Positions 1 to 9,799 of a stretch of DNA of 36,123 nt are shown here, piece after piece; the stretch's first letter is position 1, and each line of letters starts with the position of its first letter. A program made the position numbers and the translations under genes. Location: positions 1 through 36,123 of the forward strand of contig JBCAQO010000077.1 of assembly GCA_039111635.1 (NCBI GenBank), written 5' to 3'. This DNA comes from Heterobasidion occidentale (lineage: Eukaryota; Basidiomycota; Agaricomycetes; Russulales; Bondarzewiaceae). The notes below the pieces were generated by a model. It saw only the letters and a list, made by a program, of their open reading frames with translations. It was not told the origin of the DNA and searched no databases.

Positions 1-660
1 CCTCAGTCTCTCCTACATCGCTATATCCTCCACCTTGTCCACCGCCTGTTCTAGACACAGGAAGGTACACGAAATTAACTTACTTGCTCCATCCTCTTGA
101 AGACCCTGTCCAAGGCTATGGTAGAATGGCCGCTCCTACGCTCCTCCATCACACCAACAGCATCTTCTCTTCCGCCCAATGCCAAGCCCACGATCACCAT
201 TCGCCCCCACGCCGACATCAGCATCGCTCTCTCTACCCCTACAGGTCTCTACACACCTACGCTCCAGGCGTCGACACGCACTCAATATACGCGCTTGCCT
301 CGTCGCTCAAACACCTCTCTCACCTTGGAGACAGTCCCAAGCTGCACCTCGCTGAGCCCCCAAGCGCGGGGGGACGCTGACCGTCTCGAACGTCGGCGCG
401 ATCGGTGCGGGCGAATTCGCCGCGCCCGTGCTTGTGCCCGGCGGCGGAGTAGCTATCGTAGCTCTCGGGCGTGCGCGCTGTGGAGTGGGACGTTAATCGT
501 GGAGACGGGAAGCGGGTGAGCGACGGCTCAAGGTCGGTGTAGTTGGAGTGCGGATCACCGTGTTGTGGAGGGCGCAGAGCTGGCGGCGTTTGTTGAATGC
601 TGGAGAGTACGTCGAGCAACCTGAACGGATGATTGCAGAGGGTGTGTGTGAGATTATGTT
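1..660 (+). pseudogene. Decayed 3' part of the branched-chain 2-oxoacid dehydrogenase E2 (dihydrolipoamide acyltransferase) gene
   Basis: The intact enzyme is the mitochondrial lipoamide acyltransferase core of the branched-chain keto-acid dehydrogenase complex. Segments of its C-terminal catalytic domain appear in the right order but in changing frames: YTKLTYL (from 66, frame 3), LKTLSKAMVEWPLLRSSITP and IRPHADISIALSTPTGLYTP (frame 1, about 94-270), VDTHSIYALASSLKHLSHLG (frame 3, about 270-330), GGTLTVSNVGAIGAGEFAAP (frame 2, from 368) and GGGVAIVALGRAR, then GERRLKVGV, WSADHRVVEGAELAAFVECW and YVEQPERMIAEGV. DHRVVEGA is the region of the catalytic His. At least five frame changes separate the pieces, so no protein can be made. 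No intron is apparent in the remnant. The 5' part lies outside the window. The identity rests on the ordered family motifs, and I am fairly sure of it. Confidence 0.85.
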
Positions 661-1470
661 GTGGATTGATCTGCAGCCAGAGTTGTGTACTTTATACCGA
701 GTAAATTCAATATTCCCTGGAAGTGATCTCAAATGTCGATGAAGAGAATTTGCCAGCGACTGTTTTTTCTCACCTCCTCGCTCGCGAGTATTTACCCAAG
801 ACTTGGTTCAGTATCGTCATACACCGACTTTAGTCCAGGTTGTCCTCGCTATTTCTAGTATTTCGGATGGCGGGAGTTGTTGAGCGTCCGGCAAATGCCG
901 AATCCCTTGATCTCAGCGGCAACTGCCCACGGTTCCGCACCATCGGGAAATTGGCAGCGAAATGACATTCTTATATAAAGTAATATAAGCTATGTAATAA
1001 CCATAATATATCCAATACTTTTACATCGTACGGGCAAGCCATACATGAGGCGGCACGGTTGGTAGATACCACAACATCCCTCAGGCTTCCCGAACTTCAC
1101 AAAGAATATCAGATATGGGATTAGAAGGTGAAGATGAGCAGGAATGCAACACCGATGACCTCTGGTAAGCAAAAGATTAAAGATAATGAAGTGACATATC
1201 AATCATACTTCTGGGTACACAGCACAAGTATCTAGTCAAGTAATGCCCGGTGATGTTGGTGAAACTCTCCATCAACAACAGGTTGACAGCAAATGTCAAG
1301 AAATGGAGGAAATATAGCCATGGTTCAAGGTTGATGCACATGCATCGGAGGGACAGCCCTCGAGACAGCCAACAAGAATGTTATGTGATTCAAAGTAGTA
1401 CCAATCATTGTAATAGACGGCGGGATTTGCGAAGGCTATTATCTTTGTCAGACTGATGTTCTCGGCCAAC
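661..1470. other. Intergenic stretch without a supported gene
   Basis: Moderately AT-rich sequence. The only open frames are under 80 codons, with no recognisable motifs or splice structure. The last 35 bases (about 1441-1479) resemble the 3' end of the repeat unit that follows. Confidence 0.5.
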
Positions 1471-1881
1471 ACATGCAAGAATTTTAGATAAGATCAACCT
1501 ACATCAGGGAGAAGGGTTTCGTAAAGGTCAATAAGAAAGCCGAATTGTCAGCAATAGAGCCTACCTTTATAATTAACGATGGAGTTGCCGGTGCCGACAA
1601 TCCTTGCCAGACTGACGTTCACGGCCAACACATGCGAGAGTGACGATGTTTGTCCAGACTTGATCGCGCAACAGCCAATACATGCAAGAGTTTTACATAA
1701 GATCAACCTACATCAGGGAGAAGGGCTTCGCAAAGGTCAATAAGAAAGCCGAATTGTCAGCAACAAAGCCTACCTTTATAATTAACAATGGAGTTGCCGG
1801 TGCCGACAATCCTTGCCAGACTGACGTTCACGGCCAACACATGCGAGAGTGACAATGTTCGTCCAGACTTGATCGCGCAAC
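1471..1881. repeat. 209-bp direct tandem duplication (two units)
   Basis: Unit 1 is about 1471-1679 and unit 2 about 1680-1881. Both start ACATGCAAGA and contain AAGATCAACCTACATCAGGG, CTACCTTTATAATTAAC and GGAGTTGCCGGTGCCGACAA, and both end near GACTTGATCGCGCAAC. They differ by only a few substitutions, which suggests recent duplication. A shorter related piece (CAGACTG, then GGCCAACACATGC) recurs at 1449-1475 and inside each unit, so the repeat is nested. No coding capacity is evident. The following 1882-2186 holds nothing I recognise. Confidence 0.85.
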
Positions 1882-2186
1882 ATCAGCGCGATACTGAGTC
1901 TGAATGTGAGTAAAAATGAATCAGAAGCAAAATGATTGCGAAATGCAGTAAGAAAGCCGCACGATTGACTGCGATTATCAAGACCTGGACATATGATGGA
2001 GTCCGGTCAGGCTTGACACATTAATTGTTCAAATGATTAAGAAATAGCAACGTCTAGCGAGGATATCTACTATTGTAACTAATTATGATGATTGCAGAAG
2101 CTACTATCATTGGAAGGAAAGATATAGTCCCTTCTGCACACAAGATGAAGCGACAGATGATAGGCATTGATACCGTGAAAAGCATA

Positions 2187-3645
2187 TTATACTGCCCGAC
2201 GTCTAGTACGTTCCTCAACGGTAGGCTCCCTTGAGATAGGATCCTTCCTCGCCTCAGCCGCTTTTCTCTGAGCCCTTCTTTCTCTGATCTTGGCCAGCGC
2301 ACTGTTGGTTGATGCTGCGGGGTGAGCTGAAGAAAAACTGGGAAAAATCTGACTTCAAAGAATGTCAGAAAGGGTCGAAGATACTTTGAGATACGTACCA
2401 GTTCCACCATAATAATAGCGCGTCAACTTCCTCCTTTTCCTCCACATCCTCAAACAATTCCAATACACTATTGAAGAAACGCTCTGAGTCGGTGACAGTA
2501 TCTGTTCGAGAAAATACAGCTGACGACGAGAGGGAAAATCGAGCCTAGAAAGGGGAATCAGAAGCAACATGCGAAGGGGTCTCTTAACAGCTACCTGCGT
2601 GGCAATGTAAGCGATCGATGCCGGTGTGACGCATTTCATACCGTGAATCCGCGCGTTCCCAGACCTTGTGGCCCTCGCATCCTTTTCCACTGAACTTGGA
2701 GATGTAAACACGTGCTTATAGGCCTATGAACATCAGCATGCGAGTTCGTCGAAAGTACCAGATAGAAACATACTGAGACGAGCAGCTGGCTCTTGAAAAG
2801 CCCCTTCCATGGGTCATCAGAATCGTACCGATAACCAGCATATAGAAAAATGGGCCACTGGTCTCCTGGAATAAGCATTTCACCGTCTCGCAATTTCCGT
2901 TTGATACTGTTCGAGTGAGATGAACGGGAAAAAATGAGATTATTTGATCTTACTCAGGATTCGACCAATCCAATCCTGCAGGGCAAAGCAGCGCTCCTGT
3001 CTGTTCATGGCGAAAGCCCCGATCTGATTTCATGTTACGGGAGAGTGGCGGAATAAGGGATTGGCCTCGAGGAGTGATCCAATCGAGGATAGGGCCTTTC
3101 ATACTCTTTGTATCGTCCGATCTAGCGCTAGACACCCCTTTTTGAATCTGCCCTACCGTTAAATAGCCACACTCAAGGTGATGCGGTCACACTTACTAGT
3201 TCCCCTATGTGCATGATCTCCTCGTCAGAGCCTTCCTGTAGGCGCTCTTCAAGATGGGGGACCATCCGAAGTAATTCTTCATAAACCTTGTACTCCCGCC
3301 TCTGCCTATCAAACAATGAAACACGCAGTGCATGACAAGAATGATTGATTCAGCGAGTTGGCCTTAGATAGGAACGGCTCACTCATATGTCAAGGACTCA
3401 GGCTCCTCAGCCAGCTCTCCCATTCTAAGAAGACCACGTGTGATTATAGACTGGACGTTGCAAAGAGCGTGTACAGTCCGTCCAAAATGACGACCGTGAT
3501 GAACAAGCGGATCTGTGAGACACCTTGCGGAGGGTCAGAGGTCGCCCAGGCAGGCGAGGCAAAGTAGTGCTTACGGCCTTTTCCTGGGGCCTAGTTGAAG
3601 AGCACTAGGCTGACGTTTATCACCAAGAGAGTGGTCCTCAGGCAT
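2187..3645 (-). CDS. DUF6698 family protein (8 exons, 357 aa)
   Basis: I recognise this as the Agaricomycete DUF6698 family, whose function is unknown. Exons on the minus strand: 3645-3575, 3523-3383, 3305-3197, 3147-2954, 2906-2774, 2723-2595, 2544-2399, 2337-2187. Every junction keeps phase, introns are 47-77 bp with GT/AG ends, and the stop is TAA. Motifs in order: HHGRHFGRTVHALCNVQ, LLRMGELAEEPE, EELLRMVPHLEERL, SARSDDTKSMKGPILDWITP, ERTGALLCPAGLDW-like (EQTGALLCPAGLDWSNPD), GDQWPIFLYAGY, YKHVFTSPSS, ARIHGMKCVTPASIAYIATQ, VFSRTDTVTDSERF, EVDALLLWWN, and a basic tail LAKIRERRAQRK. The length looks complete and no break is seen. Its start lies 252 bp from the divergent gene at 3897, so the two probably share a promoter. 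The family is multicopy in these fungi, which hints at association with mobile DNA (inference). Confidence 0.86.
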
Positions 3646-3896
3646 GGAAGTAAGAACGGTGCGTCGATGAGAAAACGGGCGTGGGACCTGGTATCGCGTC
3701 CAAAGTTTTTAACGAGCGAGCAAGCGAACGAGTCATAAACTATGGTGAGTCAGAAAGTCAGTGGGAGTCAGAGCGAGTCACCTCGGGTAGGAGGAGGAAG
3801 GTCGGGCTTCGGGTATCCAAGCCAATTCGAAGCGACCCTCAAGGGTATTTAGGACATTGACCTGCTCAAGGCCATCTCATCCTGCACTGCCTAGCC
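3646..3896. promoter_or_regulatory. Divergent promoter region with a GAGTCA cluster
   Basis: This is the intergenic space between two head-to-head genes. GAGTCA occurs four times in 51 bp (3730-3735, 3747-3752, 3765-3770, 3775-3780). The second copy is a full TGAGTCA, the classic bZIP (Gcn4/AP-1) site. A GAGCGAGC-rich stretch (about 3711-3735) resembles one at about 29965-29980, upstream of the Plavaka gene. A regulatory role is inferred only. Confidence 0.35.
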
Positions 3897-4910
3897 ATGT
3901 CGTCCCAACCTTTAACTCGCGAATCACTGGTCATCTCCATCCCTTCTCGTCATCGCCGATACCTGGACAAGGTTCGGGGATCTGACAACGCGGTTTTTCA
4001 GTACGACATTCAAACAGGGGAGATGATTCCATGGAAGTGGTGGGTCTTGTCACCTCAAAAATTTGAAATGTCTGACGCACAATGCAGGCCCGTAAGCTTA
4101 AGGGAGGGGGACCGTGTCGTGCCTTCGTCTCTGAGGAAACACCGCCTGACGAATAGATTTCTCGGGCCGTGTTGTTTGTGCCCCTTGCTCGAGAGAAACG
4201 GACCACCGGTGTTCACGGAGGCAGCTATGTATCTTGCAACGTCGGGTCCTTTCCATGGTCAATACATTGCTCGATGCGCACATGGAGTGTGTGGATATAT
4301 AGGTCAGTCCCCATCCAATGAGCGTGAATACACACGACTTACCAATCTCACAAGTTCGCCTCGAGCATGCCTACCAACGTATTGGTTGTCCAGTGCATAT
4401 GTACGCGCCTCGTGGTGAGCACCTCGAGATCAATCTCTAGGTCTAGAATTGACTCCCACGCAGAGGCAACCGAAGCGCGCCCACGACCAGTGCTACACTT
4501 TAGCGAAGCAGGATATGTCCCCCTGAACCCCTTTCCAATGCCTCTGAAACGCACTCACGCACAAATCGGTGAGTGTCAGTACCTGTTTGACATTCAGGTG
4601 TAACTCACTCACCATTTCAGATGTAACCTCGAACGAAAACCCACTTCTCCGCCTTGTGCAAAGGCGCCGTGTCTCTACTCAATATCGACCAAACCCGTTG
4701 TATGACCTCCTTCGACAGATGGACACGAACATTTATCCAGGTGTTTCCGAAGAGGCCTTTTCCAAATTCTTTGTGAAGTGCTCCTGTCGATTGATCACGA
4801 CCCGTCGGGCCTTCGCTCACCACGAATGCCCGTTGGAAGTAATTGATCTCACCACAGATTCAGATAATCAAGGGGGAGATACCGATGAGGAGCAAGCTAC
4901 AGAACTCTAG
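3897..4910 (+). CDS. Cys-rich (GRF-like) protein with C-terminal SUMO-interacting-like motif (5 exons, 270 aa)
   Basis: Exons 3897-4039, 4088-4302, 4355-4414, 4464-4568, 4621-4910; all junctions are in phase and introns are 48-52 bp. The first intron is 48 bp with no stop, so it could be retained, but its CTGAC branch site and AG support splicing. The N-terminus reads SSQPLTRESLVISIPSRHRR and then PWKWPVSL. Residues 76-79 (CCLC) and 111-116 (C-x4-C, in RCAHGVCGYI) form a Cys arrangement resembling a GRF-type zinc finger, including the GQY that precedes the second pair; this is a suggestion only. Residues 248-252 are VIDLT followed by TDSD and an acidic tail, the classic SUMO-interacting motif layout. 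It is divergent from the DUF6698 gene and convergent with a Ulp1 SUMO protease, so a SUMO-linked role is plausible. I know no function for the family. Confidence 0.75.
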
Positions 4911-5201
4911 AAAATTAGTACCAAAGCGTTGACACCATAGGATTCATATACAGCCATTACAGTCAGCATAGAATTAATGTACAGCCATTAGACTCAACAC
5001 CATAGGATTGATACGTAGCCACTCATTTCAATATGAACCGGCTCATATGCATGAAGATCAAGTTGTGGGAATGGTAAAAGTGCGTATTAAGGGAAGAACC
5101 AAAGACTCAATGGTCAGCAAGTCTGCGAGACAGAACAGTAGTGGCCATGTTCTACAGACTCGACAGCATATGACTTTGAGTCTGCACATTACGCTACGTA
5201 C
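4911..5201. other. Convergent 3' intergenic region with short repeats
   Basis: This lies between the stops of two convergent genes. CCATAGGATT-x-ATA occurs twice (about 4937 and 5000) and TACAGCCATTA twice (about 4951 and 4980). No gene is seen. A last short exon of the Ulp1 gene could lie here if the GTGAGT at its end is used as a donor. Confidence 0.4.
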
Positions 5202-7241
5202 TCACCTTCCCGAGAGCTGTTGCCATTCATCAGAAAGTTTGAGGAGTTCTGCCTTCAGCATCTCACGCATGGTGGGAACGACGCCCGCCTCCCATTCTAT
5301 TTCTGCCCCTGATGCATGCCCCTTCTTCAATGTCTTGCATGATGGCCCAAGGGCAATAGATCAGGATTCGTGATAGCAAGCATCGTGAAGACTTACCGAT
5401 GTCGGTCTCATGAACATATCCGGGTTTTTCATGAAAAGATAGTTGAAGTGGAGAAGGTACAAGCCACAATCATACTGATTGGGTTGCATGGGCACCTGAC
5501 GAGGACATTCATTCGAGGCATACATCATACACAACAAATGTGACCCACCTCAAACTGTTTTGCATGCGGTTCGAACAGAGGCGTGATATTGATTCGGGCC
5601 TTGACCTCCTCACATAGATACTCAGCTAAGCGCCGGCCCGTATTCCGACGCTTTCGGTTGAGAGAATCGAATATAAAGATTTGCGTACTGGCAAAGATCA
5701 ATTAGGAGTAACAGTGAAACGATCATCATCGTTATGGCTCACGCGTGGACCCAACTTGATGTAGTCGAGCCTTCGCTATCCGACAACATAGTCCATCCAA
5801 GTCGGTGCGCCGAATCAACGGCAAAAACAGTATTGTATTTAGCTGGCGGGCGCTCGAATAGGCCTTGTGGATGGCTTATGACTGCCAAGTACCAATGCTG
5901 TTCCGCCCTATCAGTCATGTCTCAGCAATGTAGTCACGGAACTAAGAAGCTTGCTCGCACTCATCATGTATAGGGACGATCAAGAACTTCTTGCTGAAGA
6001 TATCGACTCTGTTTGTATGACTTTTGGCTGCTTCATAGCCAGCTCGTCTACGAAAAAAAAATAAGCGATCTTCACAGCGCTCCATGAGACGTAACTCACA
6101 ATCGCGTATAGAAAAACGTGCTATATATGTGTACCTGGTCCATAGCAACAGAATCCTTCACCCTTGACTTGGCATACCACAGTCTTTGTGTTCATATGAG
6201 CGAGCACTCGGGTTTCGGATAAAATCGAACACTTACTTTAAACCAAGATTGATGAGATTATCATTTAAGAATCTGCGAGGTTTTAGTCGCTCCATATCCT
6301 GTGGTCCGATATCAATCGCGCCATGGCCAACAAAGGGGTAAGTCAAAATACTGTAGAAAGTCGAGAATAAGTGACAATTTGTATGTATTCATTGATACAT
6401 ACATCGCGCGAGTGTCCGATCGAGCAGATGAGTCAGATTGCTTTGGCAAAGGTACTTTCGTGGGCAGCTCTACCTCAACATCATCATCTTCAGACGTGAG
6501 AGAACTGAGTGGAGAGGATGGAGGAATAGGTAATGCCTCTGAGACCGTTGGCAACGAAGCATCCTCTAGAGCTGATGCTGGAGTATTTGAGGAATTGAAG
6601 AGAGGTGGGGGCGCCGGCACGGTTCCTGTGCCAGATCGTGGAAAACCAGTGTCAAGAGATGATGCTTGTGTGCGAGATGTTTTGATTGGCTTTGAGCCAA
6701 GAGACAAAAGAGGCTTCGTTTTTGAGATATATCGTGGCGAGATTGTGTTCGAGGCTACCGCTATAGTTGAAGAATTTTTTGATTCATAGAAAGACTTCTG
6801 TCGGCGTACGGCAAATGTAGGATGCGAAGATGCTGCACTCTGTTGCAAGGGTCGTTCGGATCGTGCCGCATGTTTCCTATGGTATGATCTATATCGGCGG
6901 CGTCTGGAAGGCACGCATATCAGACTTACGCAATGGGGCACAAAGCAGACTTGGATAACACCCGCTTAGTGTGCGCAAGAGGTGATGGCACTCGCAAGGT
7001 GCTGGGTGGCAGAGACGCACTAGCATAATCTTGTGTGAGAAAGGCTGAGATCGTGCATGAGAGAGTGAACATACCTCGCCGACACAAACCCCATAACAGC
7101 GTGCATCCTCACCACAAGATCCTTCGGCGGTGGTTTCTTCATGGAGCGAGCTAGCTCCGCATCTTCAGGATTCAATAGCATGATTTGTCTGGACGTCGAA
7201 AGGCTGAAGTGATGGACATTTGAAGTTTACTCGTCAAGCAT
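5202..7241 (-). CDS. Ulp1/SENP-type SUMO protease, peptidase family C48 (11 exons, 502 aa)
   Basis: It cleaves SUMO precursors or SUMO-target bonds. Exons (minus): 7241-7231, 7188-7075, 7019-6930, 6876-6403, 6350-6237, 6183-6100, 6047-5961, 5907-5743, 5687-5549, 5495-5397, 5333-5202; every junction keeps phase, introns 42-63 bp. The N-terminal third has AELARSMKKPPPKDLVV and then a Ser/Pro-rich, probably disordered region. The protease domain begins near ERLKPRRFLNDNLINLGLK, followed by VHIYSTFFYTRL and DIFSKKFLIVPIHDE. Catalytic residues are visible: His329 (QHWYLAV), Asp387 (TQIFIFDSL), Gln430 and Cys436 (QPNQYDCGLYLLHF). A helical tail ends at TGA. The ATG at 7241 gives only three codons before the first intron; a start at the Met of exon 2 is possible. 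The paired 15-mer at 7248-7305 abuts the start. It looks intact and functional. Confidence 0.92.
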
Positions 7242-7247
7242 AGCAGT

Positions 7248-7305
7248 TCTGCAATGAGCAAGACTGAGTGATGTCGGTCACCTGATACCACCTGCAATGA
7301 GCAAG
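7248..7305 (-). promoter_or_regulatory. Direct pair of CTTGCTCATTGCAG motifs, Ulp1 side
   Basis: On the minus strand CTTGCTCATTGCAGG lies at 7305-7291 and CTTGCTCATTGCAGA at 7262-7248, 43 bp apart. The second copy ends seven bases before the Ulp1 ATG. The same pair occurs at 23682-23742 and 29688-29744. The spacer carries a CCGACATC-like element, also seen as CCGTCATC in the 23.7-kb copy. It could be a promoter or 5' UTR element, or a 3' splice site of a leader intron (it ends in CAG). Confidence 0.6.
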
Positions 7306-7384
7306 TGAATACCTTTGTGGAAGGGGAGACAGATGTTGAGAGAGTCGCAGAAAGAGGAGGTCCGTCACGGAGTGCATTGTGGAA

Positions 7385-7522
7385 ATGGCCAGCCTGGCAA
7401 TGCCCAAAGCAGCTAAAGTTTGCCAAGGGAAATTTCCCACGTCCTGGAAATATCCGGATGAGGTGTATGAGTGTGTATGGCTGGTTATACACGACCTTAT
7501 TCACCTTCATGACCTACGATGA
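7385..7522 (+). CDS. Possible short exon or small ORF (45 aa), unidentified
   Basis: ATG to TGA without intron. It reads MASLAMPKAAKVC and then GKFPTSWKYPDEVYECVWLV, a protein-like composition rich in aromatic residues. It lies between the divergent Ulp1 gene and the gene at 7787 and might be an upstream exon of the latter, but I found no splice that joins them in frame. Confidence 0.25.
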   Translation: MASLAMPKAAKVCQGKFPTSWKYPDEVYECVWLVIHDLIHLHDLR

Positions 7523-7786
7523 CTACATTTGTTGCAGGCTCTCGAACGAAGACTGCGTTAGACAATTATGCTCTGATGAGGGGAAGGCTTTGCACGTTGT
7601 TGACACATCATATTTGATCATGGACTTGTGGCAACCTAGTACATCGGACTGACACGATGGGGTTTGTCCTGCTCGCAGTGAGTGAAATTGCGTCTCGTGT
7701 GTCTATTTAATCTGATCTGCCCCTCCCACATATTGATATGCCCTTTGGCAATGTACCACATCACTCTAGTGCCATATCAAAGGAAG

Positions 7787-8747
7787 ATGAGTGAACAATG
7801 CTCTTGCAATCATAACAACAGGTTGGCATTCCCTGAGTTGCCTAGCATGCCAGACAGGATCGACGTGCCTCATTTCAGAGTGTTTCTCGACGGCAATGGT
7901 CCCCTGTGCCACGTTCTCTTATCTACTGTTCACCAGCTTGACGATGACCAGATGGAAGAACATCCCTGCATCATGCCTTGGTGCTATTCTATCCCCCTCA
8001 CCCTCATGAACAAGGCTATGGCTTTCTTCGAGTCACTGCGGCACCCCGACGGCTCACCCATTGTCTATCCTACACATGAGAAGGATCTAGAGATGTCGCC
8101 GAGACACATGTGCAAATACACGTACATCTGGAGGCTGCGGCGTGCGTTTCTTAAGGCAATTTACGCGGCCAGTTGCAATGATCAGATGGGAAGTAACTGG
8201 CGATGGCCAAAGATCCACGGGTACCTGTATCGGGAGTACTCTGGTTACGGTCACAATCACGCACAGCGAATGCTCTATCGTGAGGATGAGCAGGCGGTGG
8301 GCCAGGTTCCTTACACTGTGCTGGACATGGCCCAAATGAGTTGAGTGTTTTGTTTTATCTGAGAATGTGGCTTGCTGATCGTACTTGGTCCTAGATTGGG
8401 CGGCGCTGCTCAACAGAGACATGAAACAAAGGGGATGGCGATCCTTTTTGTGGTGACATATCAGCCAAGGTTATGATTTGTTTGGAGAAGAAATTGTCAG
8501 GATGTGGTTCGCATGGCGCGAACACAAGTACTCCATCAGCGGGGACCAATTTCTGTTCGATGATGATATCCCGCCTTGCGTCGCCCATCTAGCATCCGGA
8601 ACACAGGAAGCAGAGGAGGGTGAGTCAGCTGAATCTAGAATGGATGTTAGCTGACTAGAAGGCATGGTGACAGTTGATCTTGTACAATCCAACGACGAAG
8701 GCTCTAGTTTGATCCATGTTGAAGCGGATAGAGAGCAGTCATTGTGA
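7787..8747 (+). CDS. Unidentified protein (4 exons, 267 aa from this ATG)
   Basis: Exons 7787-8339, 8395-8452, 8501-8619, 8674-8747; introns 48-55 bp, all in phase, stop TGA. The start is the ATG of MSEQCSCNHNN; an upstream in-frame ATG at 7751 or further 5' exons cannot be excluded. Visible segments: DRIDVPHFRVFLDGNGPLCH, FFESLRHPDGSPIVYP, KYTYIWRLRRAFLKAIY, NWAALLNRDMKQRGWRSFLW, MWFAWREHKYSISGDQFLFD, and an acidic tail with VDLVQSNDEGSS. It is rich in Trp and Tyr, with no signal peptide or membrane segment. Unspliced, the second intron holds an in-frame TGA (8454-8456); the 48-bp intron removes it. I recognise no family. The clean splicing pattern is the main evidence that it is a gene. Confidence 0.6.
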
Positions 8748-9260
8748 TTAGGACAGGTCATCCCACTCGATCGAAAAGACAGATTTTTCAAGTTCCACCA
8801 TCTCTGATCGTATGAGCGCTTCGTATTGTGGTCAGTTGGCAGTCGTGTGCTTTGTCTTGTGTTGTATGTTTATGAGTAGTCCCCACTGAGAAGTTTCGTA
8901 TCATGATGTACAAAAGAACGTGGTTATTTGGTGTTCATATTAGTGATGTCGATGAACATTTGTCGTCTATAATGCTGCGTGGTTGAAGCCTTGCTGTGTA
9001 TGGCGGTCAAAGTGTCGTTTTATTCATTCCGCACGACAATGGAGGTTCCCACGAAAACTAAGCTCCCCACGAGACTGCACAACTCCCGAACACACGAGAA
9101 TGACATCACACACGAAAAACAAAACCGCACACACATGTTACATCTCGGTCAAGCGCACACGAGACTGACCAGTGTTGCGTATCATAAACTGTTTCGCAAA
9201 AAGATAATAAAAGTTGAATGTGGATCACTCTAGTCTCTACGCAAACGTTCTATTCTTGCT
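8748..9260. other. Intergenic stretch without a supported gene
   Basis: Contains a loose cluster of CACACGAGA/CACGAGACTG-like words at about 9060-9175. No ORF with recognisable content or splice structure. Confidence 0.45.
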
Positions 9261-9799
9261 AACATATGTCCTGGACAGAGCTGCGCGCCTCTTCACTATG
9301 CTGTGCCACTGACACATCCATGGCTCGTCGCGCAAGGCGTCTCCGATCTCGAAGACAGCGGCGAGGCCACCCTCAATAAACTCAACACCCTCATCGTTAC
9401 TCATCTTGTTTGTCCTCCTGCCCGCCCCGACTCCGCCCCGTCCCTGCCACAGGACGCGCTACCGGCTACTGGAAAATCACTAAGTACTGCACAACGCAAG
9501 CCCTCCGCATCGCCGGGTCCACCCCGGCGCGGCGCCCTGACCCTCGCCTCTAGCTACGGCACTGCAGACGCGCCTGCCGGACGCGGAGCGCGCGCTCTGT
9601 GTCTCGTTCACGTTCATGCCGTTGCCTTGCATGGCGGTGGGCCTGCAGTCCGCATGCTGGACGAGGGACACTTTGTGGACGCAGATCAAGAAGGAAAAGT
9701 GGGAGAGCGCGGTGATGGAGTGCTTTGAAGGCGCCTTTAAGAGGTGCAAATGCGGCACAAAGGAATTGGAGGAAAGGGGGGGACATGATCAGAATGGGG
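9261..9799. other. GC-rich decayed coding-like sequence
   Basis: Base composition and codon-like order suggest former coding DNA, but no frame stays open with sensible content. The minus strand shows SNDEGVEFIEGGLAAVFEIG near 9340-9400. The plus strand shows ACWTRDTLWTQIKKEKWESA near 9655-9715. Neither is identifiable. It lies directly downstream (minus strand) of the SFH5-like pseudogene and may be remnants of its neighbours. Confidence 0.35.

Noticed and set aside
8454..8456. In-frame stop in the unidentified gene at 7787
   Set aside because: A 48-bp GT/AG intron (8453-8500) removes it and keeps phase, so the gene need not be broken.
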